Assembly (NCBI RefSeq): GCF_025466085.1
Contig: NZ_JANLOD010000002.1
Coordinates: 1-64,000, forward strand
From: Pseudomonas sp. 14P_8.1_Bac3
GTDB lineage: Bacteria; Pseudomonadota; Gammaproteobacteria; Pseudomonadales; Pseudomonadaceae
DNA: 64,000 nt
Reading direction: 5' to 3'
Shown here: piece by piece, positions 9,956 to 16,702 of the stretch
How positions within the stretch are numbered: the stretch's first letter is position 1
Layout: every line of letters begins with the position of its first letter
Notes under the pieces: model-generated
Told to the model about the DNA's origin: nothing
The model's input: only the letters and a program-made list of their open reading frames with translations
The model's database searches: none
Translations under genes and position numbers: made by a program

Positions 9956-10600
9956 TCAGGACTTCGGCGGATTGATCTTCGCCGCCAAGGCATAGGCCTT
10001 CACCGTCGCCGGGCGGTTCTGGATGTGGGTGAACCAGCGCAGCACATTCGGGAAATCCTCGAGGTTCTGGCTCTGCCACTTGTGGGAAACGATCCACGGG
10101 TAGATCGCCATGTCGGCGATGCTGTATTCGTCACCGGCGACAAACGTGTGGTTGGCCAGCTGTTTGTCGAGTACGCCGTACAAACGTGCGGTCTCGTCGA
10201 TGTAGCGCTTGATCGCGTAAGGGATTTTTTCCGGCGCAAACTGGCTGAAGTGATGATTTTGCCCGGCCATCGGCCCCAACCCGCCCATCTGCCAGAACAA
10301 CCATTGCAGCGCCAGCTGACGACCACGCAAATCCTTGGGCAGGAATTGACCGGTCTTTTCCGCCAGGTACAACAGGATTGCCCCGGATTCGAACACCGAT
10401 AGCGCCGCGCCCCCATCGGCCGGCTCATGATCGACGATGGCGGGAATCTTGTTGTTCGGGGAGATTTTCAGAAACTCAGGCTGAAATTGCTCGTTCTGGC
10501 TGATGTTGATCGGGTGGACGTTGTACGGCAGGCCGGCTTCTTCCAGGAAGATCGAGATTTTGTGGCCGTTGGGGGTGGTCCAGTAATACAGGTCGATCAT
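9956..10600 (-). CDS. yfcG: Nu-class glutathione S-transferase, YfcG-like
   Basis: A 214-residue GST with disulfide-bond reductase type features. The N-terminal thioredoxin-like domain contains TPNGHKISIFLEE near 8-20 and the glutathione-binding ISPNNKIPAIVDH and FESGAILLYLAEK blocks. The C-terminal helical domain carries QWLFWQMGGLGPMAGQ. It is very close to E. coli YfcG in these blocks from memory. ATG 10600 has GGAG seven bases upstream; an in-frame GTG four codons earlier lies inside that ribosome-binding region and is rejected. Confidence 0.88.
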   Translation of the reverse strand: MIDLYYWTTPNGHKISIFLEEAGLPYNVHPINISQNEQFQPEFLKISPNNKIPAIVDHEPADGGAALSVFESGAILLYLAEKTGQFLPKDLRGRQLALQWLFWQMGGLGPMAGQNHHFSQFAPEKIPYAIKRYIDETARLYGVLDKQLANHTFVAGDEYSIADMAIYPWIVSHKWQSQNLEDFPNVLRWFTHIQNRPATVKAYALAAKINPPKS

Positions 10601-10746
10601 GAAGTACTCCACATCAAGGGACGTCGTATGGGATGGACAGCAACCGTGGGCATCAGGTCGTCCTGTTTGCGATCGATGGCTTGCCTGTAAGAGGAGGTGA
10701 TGCTGAAGTGCGTGAAATTCAATGACCTTGTGTGAGAAAAGTCGGC

Positions 10747-11298
10747 ATGGAGCTCAAGACCAACGCGGCACTGATCATCATCGATCAGCAAAAAGGCATC
10801 CTCGAGCCGAGGCTCGGTCGGCGGAATAATCCCCAGGCTGAAGCGCGGATCCTTGACTTGCTGGGGCTTTGGCGACGCACCGGACGCCCGGTTATTCACG
10901 TCCAGCACCTGTCCCGTTCGCCGGATTCGGTGTTCTGGCCGCAACAATCGGGGGTGGAGTTTCAGGAGCGGTTTCTGCCATTGGCCGGTGAACAACTGAT
11001 CCAGAAGCAGGTGCCGGATGCGTTTTGTGCCACCGGGCTAGAGGCGAATTTGCGTGAGGCGGGGATCGGGCAGTTGCTGATTGTCGGCGTTGCGACCAAC
11101 AACTCGGTGGAGTCTACGGTGCGAACGGCCGGCAACCTGGGGTTTGACGTGTGGGTCGCGGAGGATGCGTGCTTTACCTTCGACAAGGCCGATTACTTTG
11201 GCCATGCGCATTCAGCGGAAGAGGTGCATGCGATGTCGCTGGGTAACCTGCAGGGTGAATATGCGACGGTCGTCAGCACTGCGCATATCCTGAATTAA
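10747..11298 (+). CDS. Isochorismatase-like hydrolase with Ser in place of the catalytic Cys
   Basis: A 183-residue alpha/beta hydrolase of the isochorismatase/nicotinamidase fold. The Asp of the usual triad is in IIDQQKG (Asp13) and the Lys in IQKQVPDAF (Lys87). At the position where cysteine hydrolases have the nucleophile (normally CVEST), the sequence reads TNNSVESTVR, giving Ser120. It may therefore be an isochorismatase-like enzyme or work differently from amidases of the fold. An in-frame GTG at 10732 is an alternative start; neither start has a strong Shine-Dalgarno. The gene is divergent from the glutathione transferase. Confidence 0.8.
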   Translation: MELKTNAALIIIDQQKGILEPRLGRRNNPQAEARILDLLGLWRRTGRPVIHVQHLSRSPDSVFWPQQSGVEFQERFLPLAGEQLIQKQVPDAFCATGLEANLREAGIGQLLIVGVATNNSVESTVRTAGNLGFDVWVAEDACFTFDKADYFGHAHSAEEVHAMSLGNLQGEYATVVSTAHILN

Positions 11299-11315
11299 TC
11301 GTGCGTTTGCGGGCC

Positions 11316-11411
11316 TCTTCGCGAGCAAGCCCGCCCCTCATCGATCTTTTGTAAACACAAAATCGTGAACGACGCAGATCAAATGTGGGAGCGGGCTTGC
11401 TCGCGAAAGCG
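11316..11411. repeat. REPIN
   Basis: Inverted REP cores (TTCGCGAGCAAGCCCGC then GTGGGAGCGGGCTTGCTCGC) about 45 bases apart lie between two convergent genes, the isochorismatase-like gene and the SEC-C gene. Confidence 0.88.
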
Positions 11412-11445
11412 TTTCAACGGGCGAAAAAAATATCGGCCCGAAGCA

Positions 11446-11655
11446 TCAAGCGCCGTGGCACTTCTTGAATTTCTTGCCATTGCCGCACGGGCAAGGGTCG
11501 TTGCGGCCGACGTCTTTCAGGGCGTTGCGGACCGGTTCCTGGTGCGCGTGGCCGCAGTTCGGGCCGTGAACGTGGCCATGGTCGTGATCATGGTGGTCGT
11601 GATGGTCATGATCGTGATTGCAGTCAGGGCCATGGACGTGGGGTTGCTGGGTCAT
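11446..11655 (-). CDS. Small His-rich SEC-C motif protein
   Basis: A 69-residue protein made of two parts. Residues 1-40 are packed with His, Asp and paired HGPxC motifs ([20 protein letters not shown] and [11 protein letters not shown]), suggesting metal binding. Residues 50-69 form a SEC-C zinc motif, [22 protein letters not shown] motifs bind zinc and often contact SecB or the ribosome in larger proteins. The gene overlaps the upstream lipoprotein stop codon by three bases (ATGA). The function of the stand-alone form is unknown; metal buffering or delivery is a guess. Confidence 0.85.
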   Translation of the reverse strand: MTQQPHVHGPDCNHDHDHHDHHDHDHGHVHGPNCGHAHQEPVRNALKDVGRNDPCPCGNGKKFKKCHGA

Positions 11656-12146
11656 CGGGTGTGCTCCGGAATTAAATCGGCGGCGATTATCACGCCATTA
11701 CGCGCCAGGTGCACGTAGTGCGCGATGAATAAACCGGTTTCCAGTTCACCTTCCAGACGATAGGGGATGGGGTGATCGGTGTTTTTCAGCAGTTTCACCA
11801 GCTCCTTGACCTTTGGCCACAGGTTCGTCCGGATCGGCACCTTGAAGAAGCCGCTGCGCTTGGGACCGATGGTGAACCAGTGTTCGTGCTCGCCCTCGGC
11901 CAGCAGCATGTCGCCCAGATGAATCCGGTAGTCGAGCCCGCGCACCGTCAGGTCGCTGTCACCGGGATTGTCCACGCGAAAATACAGCATGAAACGTTGC
12001 TGCATCAGCTTGGCCTGCACGACTTCGACCTTCACCAGATGCACGGCGGGGTCCGGCTCATCGTCGCTGAACCAGGACGCGCAGCCGCCGAGCCCGAGGA
12101 ACAGGAACAGGGTGAACAGATGCAGTGCATGCCGATGGGTGATCAT
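11652..12146 (-). CDS. LEA type 2 / WHy-domain lipoprotein
   Basis: A 164-residue predicted lipoprotein. The N-terminus [22 protein letters not shown] is a lipoprotein signal with the acylated Cys at about residue 22. The remainder, with the pattern of a beta-sandwich ([19 protein letters not shown], then [15 protein letters not shown]), fits the LEA_2/water-stress family. ATG 12146 is chosen because it places the signal peptide at the terminus; the frame stays open further upstream without a signal. It is coupled to the small SEC-C gene downstream. Confidence 0.8.
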   Translation of the reverse strand: MITHRHALHLFTLFLFLGLGGCASWFSDDEPDPAVHLVKVEVVQAKLMQQRFMLYFRVDNPGDSDLTVRGLDYRIHLGDMLLAEGEHEHWFTIGPKRSGFFKVPIRTNLWPKVKELVKLLKNTDHPIPYRLEGELETGLFIAHYVHLARNGVIIAADLIPEHTR

Positions 12147-12192
12147 GGTCGTCTTTCTCCCTTGACCCCAGTCTAGCCCTTCACGGATCACC

Positions 12193-12669
12193 TCAACTGC
12201 CGAAATATCCCGCACAACATTTCTTGAACTTCTGCCCGCTGGCGCAAGGGCAGGCATCATTGCGTCCGGCCTTGAGCGGCACGGTGGGGTCGATGAAATA
12301 CCAGTGGCCGGCGTTCTGCACGAACGACGAGCGCTCGCGGTGACTGTGCTCGCCGCTGCCGTCGTGCCAGCGCGCGGTAAACGTCACGAAAGCATGTTCC
12401 GGCTGGCCGCCAAACACCTCGGAGCTTTCCACCTCGAGGCCCAGCCAGGTGCTGCGGGCGCTCCAGTCGCTGATGGACTGTCGATCCAGCCCGGCTTGCT
12501 GCGCGGGCAGGGTGGTCGCCACCAGATAATCGATCAGGCCCAGCACATAGGCGCTGTAGCGCGAGCGCATCAAGGCTTCGGCGCAGGGGGCCGGATGGCC
12601 TTCATGGTAATGGCCGCAGCAGGCGTCGAGCAGGGTGCCGCTGCCGCAAGGGCAAATGGATGTACTCAT
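12193..12669 (-). CDS. YchJ family protein with N- and C-terminal SEC-C motifs
   Basis: A 158-residue protein of the UPF0225/YchJ family. It starts with a SEC-C motif, [19 protein letters not shown], has a central NTF2-like domain ([22 protein letters not shown] and [10 protein letters not shown]) and ends with a second SEC-C motif, [16 protein letters not shown]. The ATG at 12669 aligns the first SEC-C motif at the N-terminus as in the family. Only four bases separate it from the upstream methyltransferase-like gene. The biochemical role of the family is not established. Confidence 0.88.
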   Translation of the reverse strand: MSTSICPCGSGTLLDACCGHYHEGHPAPCAEALMRSRYSAYVLGLIDYLVATTLPAQQAGLDRQSISDWSARSTWLGLEVESSEVFGGQPEHAFVTFTARWHDGSGEHSHRERSSFVQNAGHWYFIDPTVPLKAGRNDACPCASGQKFKKCCAGYFGS

Positions 12670-12673
12670 TGCG

Positions 12674-13171
12674 TTACCACCAATATTTCCCGAAGTTTTC
12701 CGGATTGGCCCAGAAGCGTGAGTTGAGCCAGTCGGGGACTTGTTTGTAGTCAAGCAGATCGTAGGTAAACAGGGTCAGCACTTGATCGTCGCGCTGGAAA
12801 CGTTCGCTGGCTTGCAGGGCCAGGGAGAAGAAATCGGTTTCCTGCCAGCCGCTGGCCGGCAAGTCCGCGAGCACCGCAATGCGACTGGCATTGAGGTTGC
12901 GGATCCCGCCCAAGAGATTCAGACCGTCGCGTTTGGGTAAGTGTTCGAGGCAATCGACTACCAGCGCCAGGTCAAACCGCTGCGCCGCCAGCTCGGCCGG
13001 CAACGGCCCCGGCGTCGCATGCGCAACGGTGGTGTCCGGGTGCGCGAGCCTGAACGCCTCGAGCGCCGGGAATTCGCTGGCGCCAATCAGCAACAGGCGC
13101 GGCGGGGCGTAACGGTCGAGCAAAGCGGCGAGCGCCTGCTGCGGCGTGCGCGAAGAAATACCTGCAATCAT
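12674..13171 (-). CDS. DUF6231-like small protein with a methyltransferase-type fold
   Basis: A 165-residue cytoplasmic protein. The segment [17 protein letters not shown] near 24-40, followed by [26 protein letters not shown], resembles a class I SAM-methyltransferase core, although the glycine-rich loop is short. The C-terminus, [19 protein letters not shown], is aromatic-rich and looks conserved. It precedes the YchJ gene by four bases, suggesting one transcript with the SEC-C genes. Family name is from recognition only. Confidence 0.72.
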   Translation of the reverse strand: MIAGISSRTPQQALAALLDRYAPPRLLLIGASEFPALEAFRLAHPDTTVAHATPGPLPAELAAQRFDLALVVDCLEHLPKRDGLNLLGGIRNLNASRIAVLADLPASGWQETDFFSLALQASERFQRDDQVLTLFTYDLLDYKQVPDWLNSRFWANPENFGKYWW

Positions 13172-13317
13172 CGAAGATCCTCAATCAGAGCGCCAAGACT
13201 AGCCTGCTCAAAGGCCCAGATATAGAGCCGCCTCGCGCCAAAAGTGCCGATCACCCGCGAACGCGGGACAAAACTGCAATGGCCTATTGCTGGCGGAGAT
13301 TAAAACTCGGGTCTTTA

Positions 13318-13352
13318 CTCCCTGAATCGGTTCTAAGCCGATCCCTCAGGAG
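13318..13352 (+). promoter_or_regulatory. Leader hairpin masking the Shine-Dalgarno of the first OmpA-like gene
   Basis: The leader contains CTCCCTGAATCGG, a 7-base loop, then CCGATCCCTCAGGAG. The inner stem is ATCGG/CCGAT and the outer stem pairs CTCC(C)TGA with TCAGGAG, so the ribosome-binding AGGAG at 13348-13352 is base-paired. The ATG follows eight bases later. It is preceded by GGGTCTTTACTCC, which recurs in the leader of the next gene. Confidence 0.55.
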
Positions 13353-13360
13353 AAAACTAG

Positions 13361-14056
13361 ATGAGCATAGTTCGGACAGCATTACCCTTGGTTCTGCTAA
13401 CCAGTGTGTTAACTGGTTGCGCAGGTTTGCAGAAAACCGACTGGCCGACCTGTGCGGCAGTCGGCGGTGTCGTGGGTGCTGGCCTCGGCGCGACCGAAAG
13501 CTCGGCATGGGCCGGGTACGGTGCGCTGCTGGTCGGCGGGACGGCCGCGGCCTATTGCTGGGTTCACGGTGACGGCGACGAAGACGGCGATGGTGTGCCG
13601 GACAGCCGCGACAAGTGCCCGCATACGCCTAAAGGCGTGCAGGTCGATGCCGATGGTTGCCCTCCGCCAGTCCCTGCACCAGTGGTTGAAGAAGCGGTTG
13701 TGGTCAAGGAAGAAGTCATTGTCATCCGCGATGTTCACTTCCAGTTCGACAAGGCCACGCTCACTCCTTCCGACAAAGACGTCCTGAATAAAATCGCTAC
13801 CCGACTGAAACAGGAAGCCTCCACCGCACAACTGACCGTGACCGGTCACACCGACAGCGTGGGCAGCGATGCTTATAACAAAAAACTGTCGGATCGTCGT
13901 GCGCACTCGGTGGTCGAGTACCTGATTGGCCAGGGCGTACCTCGTAGCGAGTTTGTGTCTGTGACCGGTGCCGGTGAAAGCCAGCCGGTGGCCGATAACA
14001 AAACCGCTGACGGCCGTGCGTTGAACCGTCGCACGGAAATCAAAATCAACCGCTAA
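13361..14056 (+). CDS. OmpA family outer-membrane lipoprotein with thrombospondin type 3-like repeat
   Basis: A 231-residue envelope protein. The signal peptide ends in LTGC (Cys20), giving a lipoprotein. A glycine-rich, zipper-like stretch covers about 34-65, a calcium-binding type 3 repeat with DGDEDGDGVPDSRDKCP covers about 70-100, and a peptidoglycan-binding OmpA domain fills 121-231, with the VTGHTDSVGSDAYN and LSDRRAHSVVEYL signature. It should link the outer membrane to the cell wall. It is followed by a shorter-spaced paralogue, and both have the same leader hairpin. Confidence 0.9.
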   Translation: MSIVRTALPLVLLTSVLTGCAGLQKTDWPTCAAVGGVVGAGLGATESSAWAGYGALLVGGTAAAYCWVHGDGDEDGDGVPDSRDKCPHTPKGVQVDADGCPPPVPAPVVEEAVVVKEEVIVIRDVHFQFDKATLTPSDKDVLNKIATRLKQEASTAQLTVTGHTDSVGSDAYNKKLSDRRAHSVVEYLIGQGVPRSEFVSVTGAGESQPVADNKTADGRALNRRTEIKINR

Positions 14057-14103
14057 CCCCCCTCGCACTCCGCGGCTTGTGCAGTCGCGGATGCGGGTCT
14101 TTA

Positions 14104-14139
14104 CTCCTGTGTGACCGGTATCTTCCGGTGACACAGGAG
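14104..14139 (+). promoter_or_regulatory. Leader hairpin masking the Shine-Dalgarno of the second OmpA-like gene
   Basis: CTCCTGTGTGACCGG, the loop TATCTT, and CCGGTGACACAGGAG form a 15-bp stem with one mismatch. The ribosome-binding AGGAG is the distal part of the 3-prime arm, and ATG 14148 follows after eight bases, exactly as in the first gene. The preceding GGGTCTTTACTCC is identical between the two leaders. Confidence 0.62.
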
Positions 14140-14147
14140 CTTTCAAT

Positions 14148-14867
14148 ATGAGCCTACTCCCAAGGACCGTCTTGCCGGTTCTGCTGCTTGGCAGCCTCTT
14201 GACCGGTTGCGCCACTCACAGCGATGGCACTGCCCCCCTCAATCAACGTACCTGGCCGGTCTGCAGCGTGATCGGCGGCCTGGTCGGTGGAGGCCTGGGC
14301 GCTTTGGAGAGTGGCGGTTGGGCGGCTGGCGGAGCGGCGCTCGGTATCTTGACCGGCGGCCTGATCTGTTACGCCCAGGACGGCGACGAAGACGGCGACG
14401 GCGTTTTCGATCGGCGTGATCGCTGCCCCGATACACCGGCCAATACCCCGGTCGATCATCATGGTTGTCCGCTCCCGCAGTATCCGGCCAGCGTGAAACC
14501 CGCCGAACCGGTCCCCACTGAAGTCATCACACTGAGCGATGCGGGCAACGTCCTGTTTGCTTTCGACAAGTCCGACCTGACGCCTTCGGCACAGAGTCAG
14601 CTGGATGCGTTGATGCCCAAACTGCAAAGCCCTGACGTTGTGAGCATCAAGGTGATCGGCCATACCGACAGCAAAGGGACGGACGCCTATAACCAGGCGC
14701 TCTCGGAACGTCGCGCCAGCAGCGTAGCGGCCTACTTGCTGAGCATGGGGCTGGCACCGAACAAACTCACCAGCGAAGGCAAGGGCGAAAGTGAGCCGGT
14801 GGCCGATAACGAAACAGACGAAGGCCGCGCGAAAAACCGTCGGGTGGAGTTGCATATCAATCGTTGA
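14148..14867 (+). CDS. OmpA family outer-membrane lipoprotein, tandem paralogue
   Basis: A 239-residue paralogue of the preceding gene with the same architecture: lipobox LLTGC (Cys21), a glycine-rich zipper (VIGGLVGGGLGALESGG near 41-57), a type 3 calcium-repeat DGDEDGDGVFDRRDRCP near 78-94, and a C-terminal OmpA domain with VIGHTDSKGTDAYNQALSER. It probably arose by tandem duplication. It lies 91 bases downstream of its twin, a gap filled mostly by the leader hairpin region. Confidence 0.9.
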   Translation: MSLLPRTVLPVLLLGSLLTGCATHSDGTAPLNQRTWPVCSVIGGLVGGGLGALESGGWAAGGAALGILTGGLICYAQDGDEDGDGVFDRRDRCPDTPANTPVDHHGCPLPQYPASVKPAEPVPTEVITLSDAGNVLFAFDKSDLTPSAQSQLDALMPKLQSPDVVSIKVIGHTDSKGTDAYNQALSERRASSVAAYLLSMGLAPNKLTSEGKGESEPVADNETDEGRAKNRRVELHINR

Positions 14868-15013
14868 GCACTGTAGTAGAGCTGTCGGGCAGTCATCGTC
14901 ACTGCCCGATGGCCATTCGGCGGCCCCATGAAGAATTTTCCGTTGCCCTCTGGCTTATCCCGCGTGGAAGCCGGTACTGTGCGCGCAAAGAATAATTCTC
15001 AACGGGGGCGCGT

Positions 15014-15292
15014 ATGAAGGTGTTTTGGGGGCTGGGAAAGTTATTGACCCTGCTGTTCTGGCTGGTGGTGCTGGTCAATCTGATGACGCCGTTTGTCAAT
15101 CCGCTGCACCTGTTGGTCAATCTGGCCGGTGGCGTGCTGGCGTGCCTTCATCTGCTCGAGGCGCTGTTCTGTTTCCGCAGCCTCCGGGGTCGTGCCCACC
15201 CTTGGCGTGATCGCTTGAGCATTCTGTTTTTCGGTGTTTTCCACCTGCAAACCATTCCGGCTCCTGCCCTTGCGAAGGCTTCCCATGCGTAA
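15014..15292 (+). CDS. DUF1145 family small membrane protein
   Basis: A 92-residue inner-membrane protein with two clear hydrophobic spans (LLTLLFWLVVLVNLM near 10-24 and LLVNLAGGVLACLHLLEALF near 33-52) and a third weaker one near 68-80. This matches the YhhL/DUF1145 group. Function is unknown. Its stop overlaps the start of the collagen-like gene by eight bases, so the two are translated from one message. Confidence 0.8.
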   Translation: MKVFWGLGKLLTLLFWLVVLVNLMTPFVNPLHLLVNLAGGVLACLHLLEALFCFRSLRGRAHPWRDRLSILFFGVFHLQTIPAPALAKASHA

Positions 15293-16043
15293 ACTCTGTC
15301 TGCTCGCCGCACTCGTCAGCCCGTTCGCCTGTGCCCAGGTGGTCAGTGTCGAAACCAACTCCCTGATGCGCCTGCCCAACACCGCCAGTACTTTGCAGCT
15401 GGAACGCCTGGAAGTCGCCGACTATGGCACCTTGTTGATTCCCTCGAACGTGACGGAAGTCACCGTGGGGGAGTTGCACTTGGGACGTGAGGCGCGGATC
15501 GCCATCGTGCCGAGCGAGAACGCCCTTGCGTTGAAGGTCAATCGGGCCGAGCTGTCCGAAGGCAGCCAGATCACCGCGCGCGGTGCGCCGGGCACCTACC
15601 TCAAGGCGGCCCGTGCGGGGCGCAATCTGAATGTGCAGATCAAGGCGCTGAATGCACCGCTGTTGGCGGTCGATGCGCGCGGCGGTGCGGGGGCGCCGGG
15701 GTTCGTGGGTCTCGACGGCGCCAACGGTCAGGCGCCGGGCTGCACCTGGGGCCAGGCCGGTCGCGGTGCCGATGGCAGCAATGGCAGCGACGGTCAGCCG
15801 GGCGCACCGGGTGCATTGGTCCGACTGGAGGTGCCGCAGGATTATCCGGCGGAGCGGATCAAGGTTCAGGTGGCTGGCGGTGCCGGTGGTCTGGCCGGTC
15901 CTGGCGGCAAGCCGGGAGCGGGTGGCAAGGCCAAGGGTTGCATCGTCTATAAGGCCGATGGCGGCAAGAGCGGCAAGCCGGGCGCTGATGGGCAGCCGGG
16001 ACCTGCGGGTGCAGCGGGGGCTGTGACGGTGCAGCGGTTGTAA
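15285..16043 (+). CDS. Exported collagen-like glycine-rich protein
   Basis: A 252-residue secreted protein. A short signal peptide (MRKLCLLAALVSPFACA) is followed by a beta-rich N-terminal domain (about 20-120) and a Gly-rich C-terminal half with collagen-like G-x-y runs such as GGAGAPGFVGLDGANGQ and GADGQPGPAGAAGA, interrupted by a non-repetitive beta segment. Two cysteines (in GCTWGQ and KGCIVY) punctuate the repeats. ATG 15285 is chosen because it starts the signal peptide and couples to the upstream gene. A surface or biofilm role is plausible but not shown. Confidence 0.78.
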   Translation: MRKLCLLAALVSPFACAQVVSVETNSLMRLPNTASTLQLERLEVADYGTLLIPSNVTEVTVGELHLGREARIAIVPSENALALKVNRAELSEGSQITARGAPGTYLKAARAGRNLNVQIKALNAPLLAVDARGGAGAPGFVGLDGANGQAPGCTWGQAGRGADGSNGSDGQPGAPGALVRLEVPQDYPAERIKVQVAGGAGGLAGPGGKPGAGGKAKGCIVYKADGGKSGKPGADGQPGPAGAAGAVTVQRL

Positions 16044-16088
16044 GTGATTTCGGAAAATTTTGTTGGCTGATCAAATGTCTTCGCCAGG

Positions 16089-16128
16089 CCACGCTCCCAC
16101 GTCGTAGGAGCGTGGCTTGCCCGCGAAG
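16089..16128. repeat. REP element (single, hairpin-forming)
   Basis: CCACGCTCC ... GGAGCGTGG forms a stem, followed by CTTGCCCGCGAAG, the tail of the REP core. It lies between the convergent collagen-like and CopD-like genes, where it may also act as a transcription stop. Confidence 0.75.
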
Positions 16129-16138
16129 CTTTTGACTT

Positions 16139-16603
16139 TTAAAACATCGGCCGCGCCGCAGCAATCGCCACCAACACCAGCCCGACGATCAGATTGATCC
16201 CCACCAGCTTGCGAATCTTCCCCAGCACCGCAGCCCCCACCGGCCAATCCTGCGCCGCAACCGCCGCGCGCAACTCCGGCAACAACAACGCCTGAATCCG
16301 GATAAACAGCGCCGTCATCACCACGTACAAGCCCATCATGACCTGCACATAACGCGGTGCGGTCTCAAAACCGCTGTATTGCAAATGGATCATGCCCACG
16401 CCGCTGATCGGCAACAGCACCACCGCCACCCAGACCCAGCGGAAAAAACCCTGAAACACTTCAACCCACAGATTCAAGCGAGCCGGGCCCTCCAGGGCCT
16501 TCATCGCCGCAGGTCGCAAGACCATCCAGGCGAAAAACATGCCGCCGACCCAGACCAGGGCGGACAGCACATGCAGGGTATAAACGATGCCAAAAGGTGT
16601 CAT
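16139..16603 (-). CDS. CopD family integral membrane protein
   Basis: A 154-residue inner-membrane protein with four hydrophobic spans (near 5-28, 50-72, 85-107, 130-150). The opening LHVLSALVWVGGMFFAW is characteristic of CopD/YtfF-like membrane proteins, with the conserved His-11 and a Gly-Gly pair. CopD domains have been linked to copper handling, but there is no copper gene nearby, so the role is uncertain. It is divergent from dinG with a 99-base shared promoter gap. Confidence 0.8.
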   Translation of the reverse strand: MTPFGIVYTLHVLSALVWVGGMFFAWMVLRPAAMKALEGPARLNLWVEVFQGFFRWVWVAVVLLPISGVGMIHLQYSGFETAPRYVQVMMGLYVVMTALFIRIQALLLPELRAAVAAQDWPVGAAVLGKIRKLVGINLIVGLVLVAIAAARPMF

Positions 16604-16702
16604 TGGGGTACTCCGTTCTGCGCGGGATTAATTAGCGGGGTATGATAGCCGCCGAACCAAACCACTGAAAATTTATCCAGCGTTTTTTGCGCCCGACAAT
16701 TC

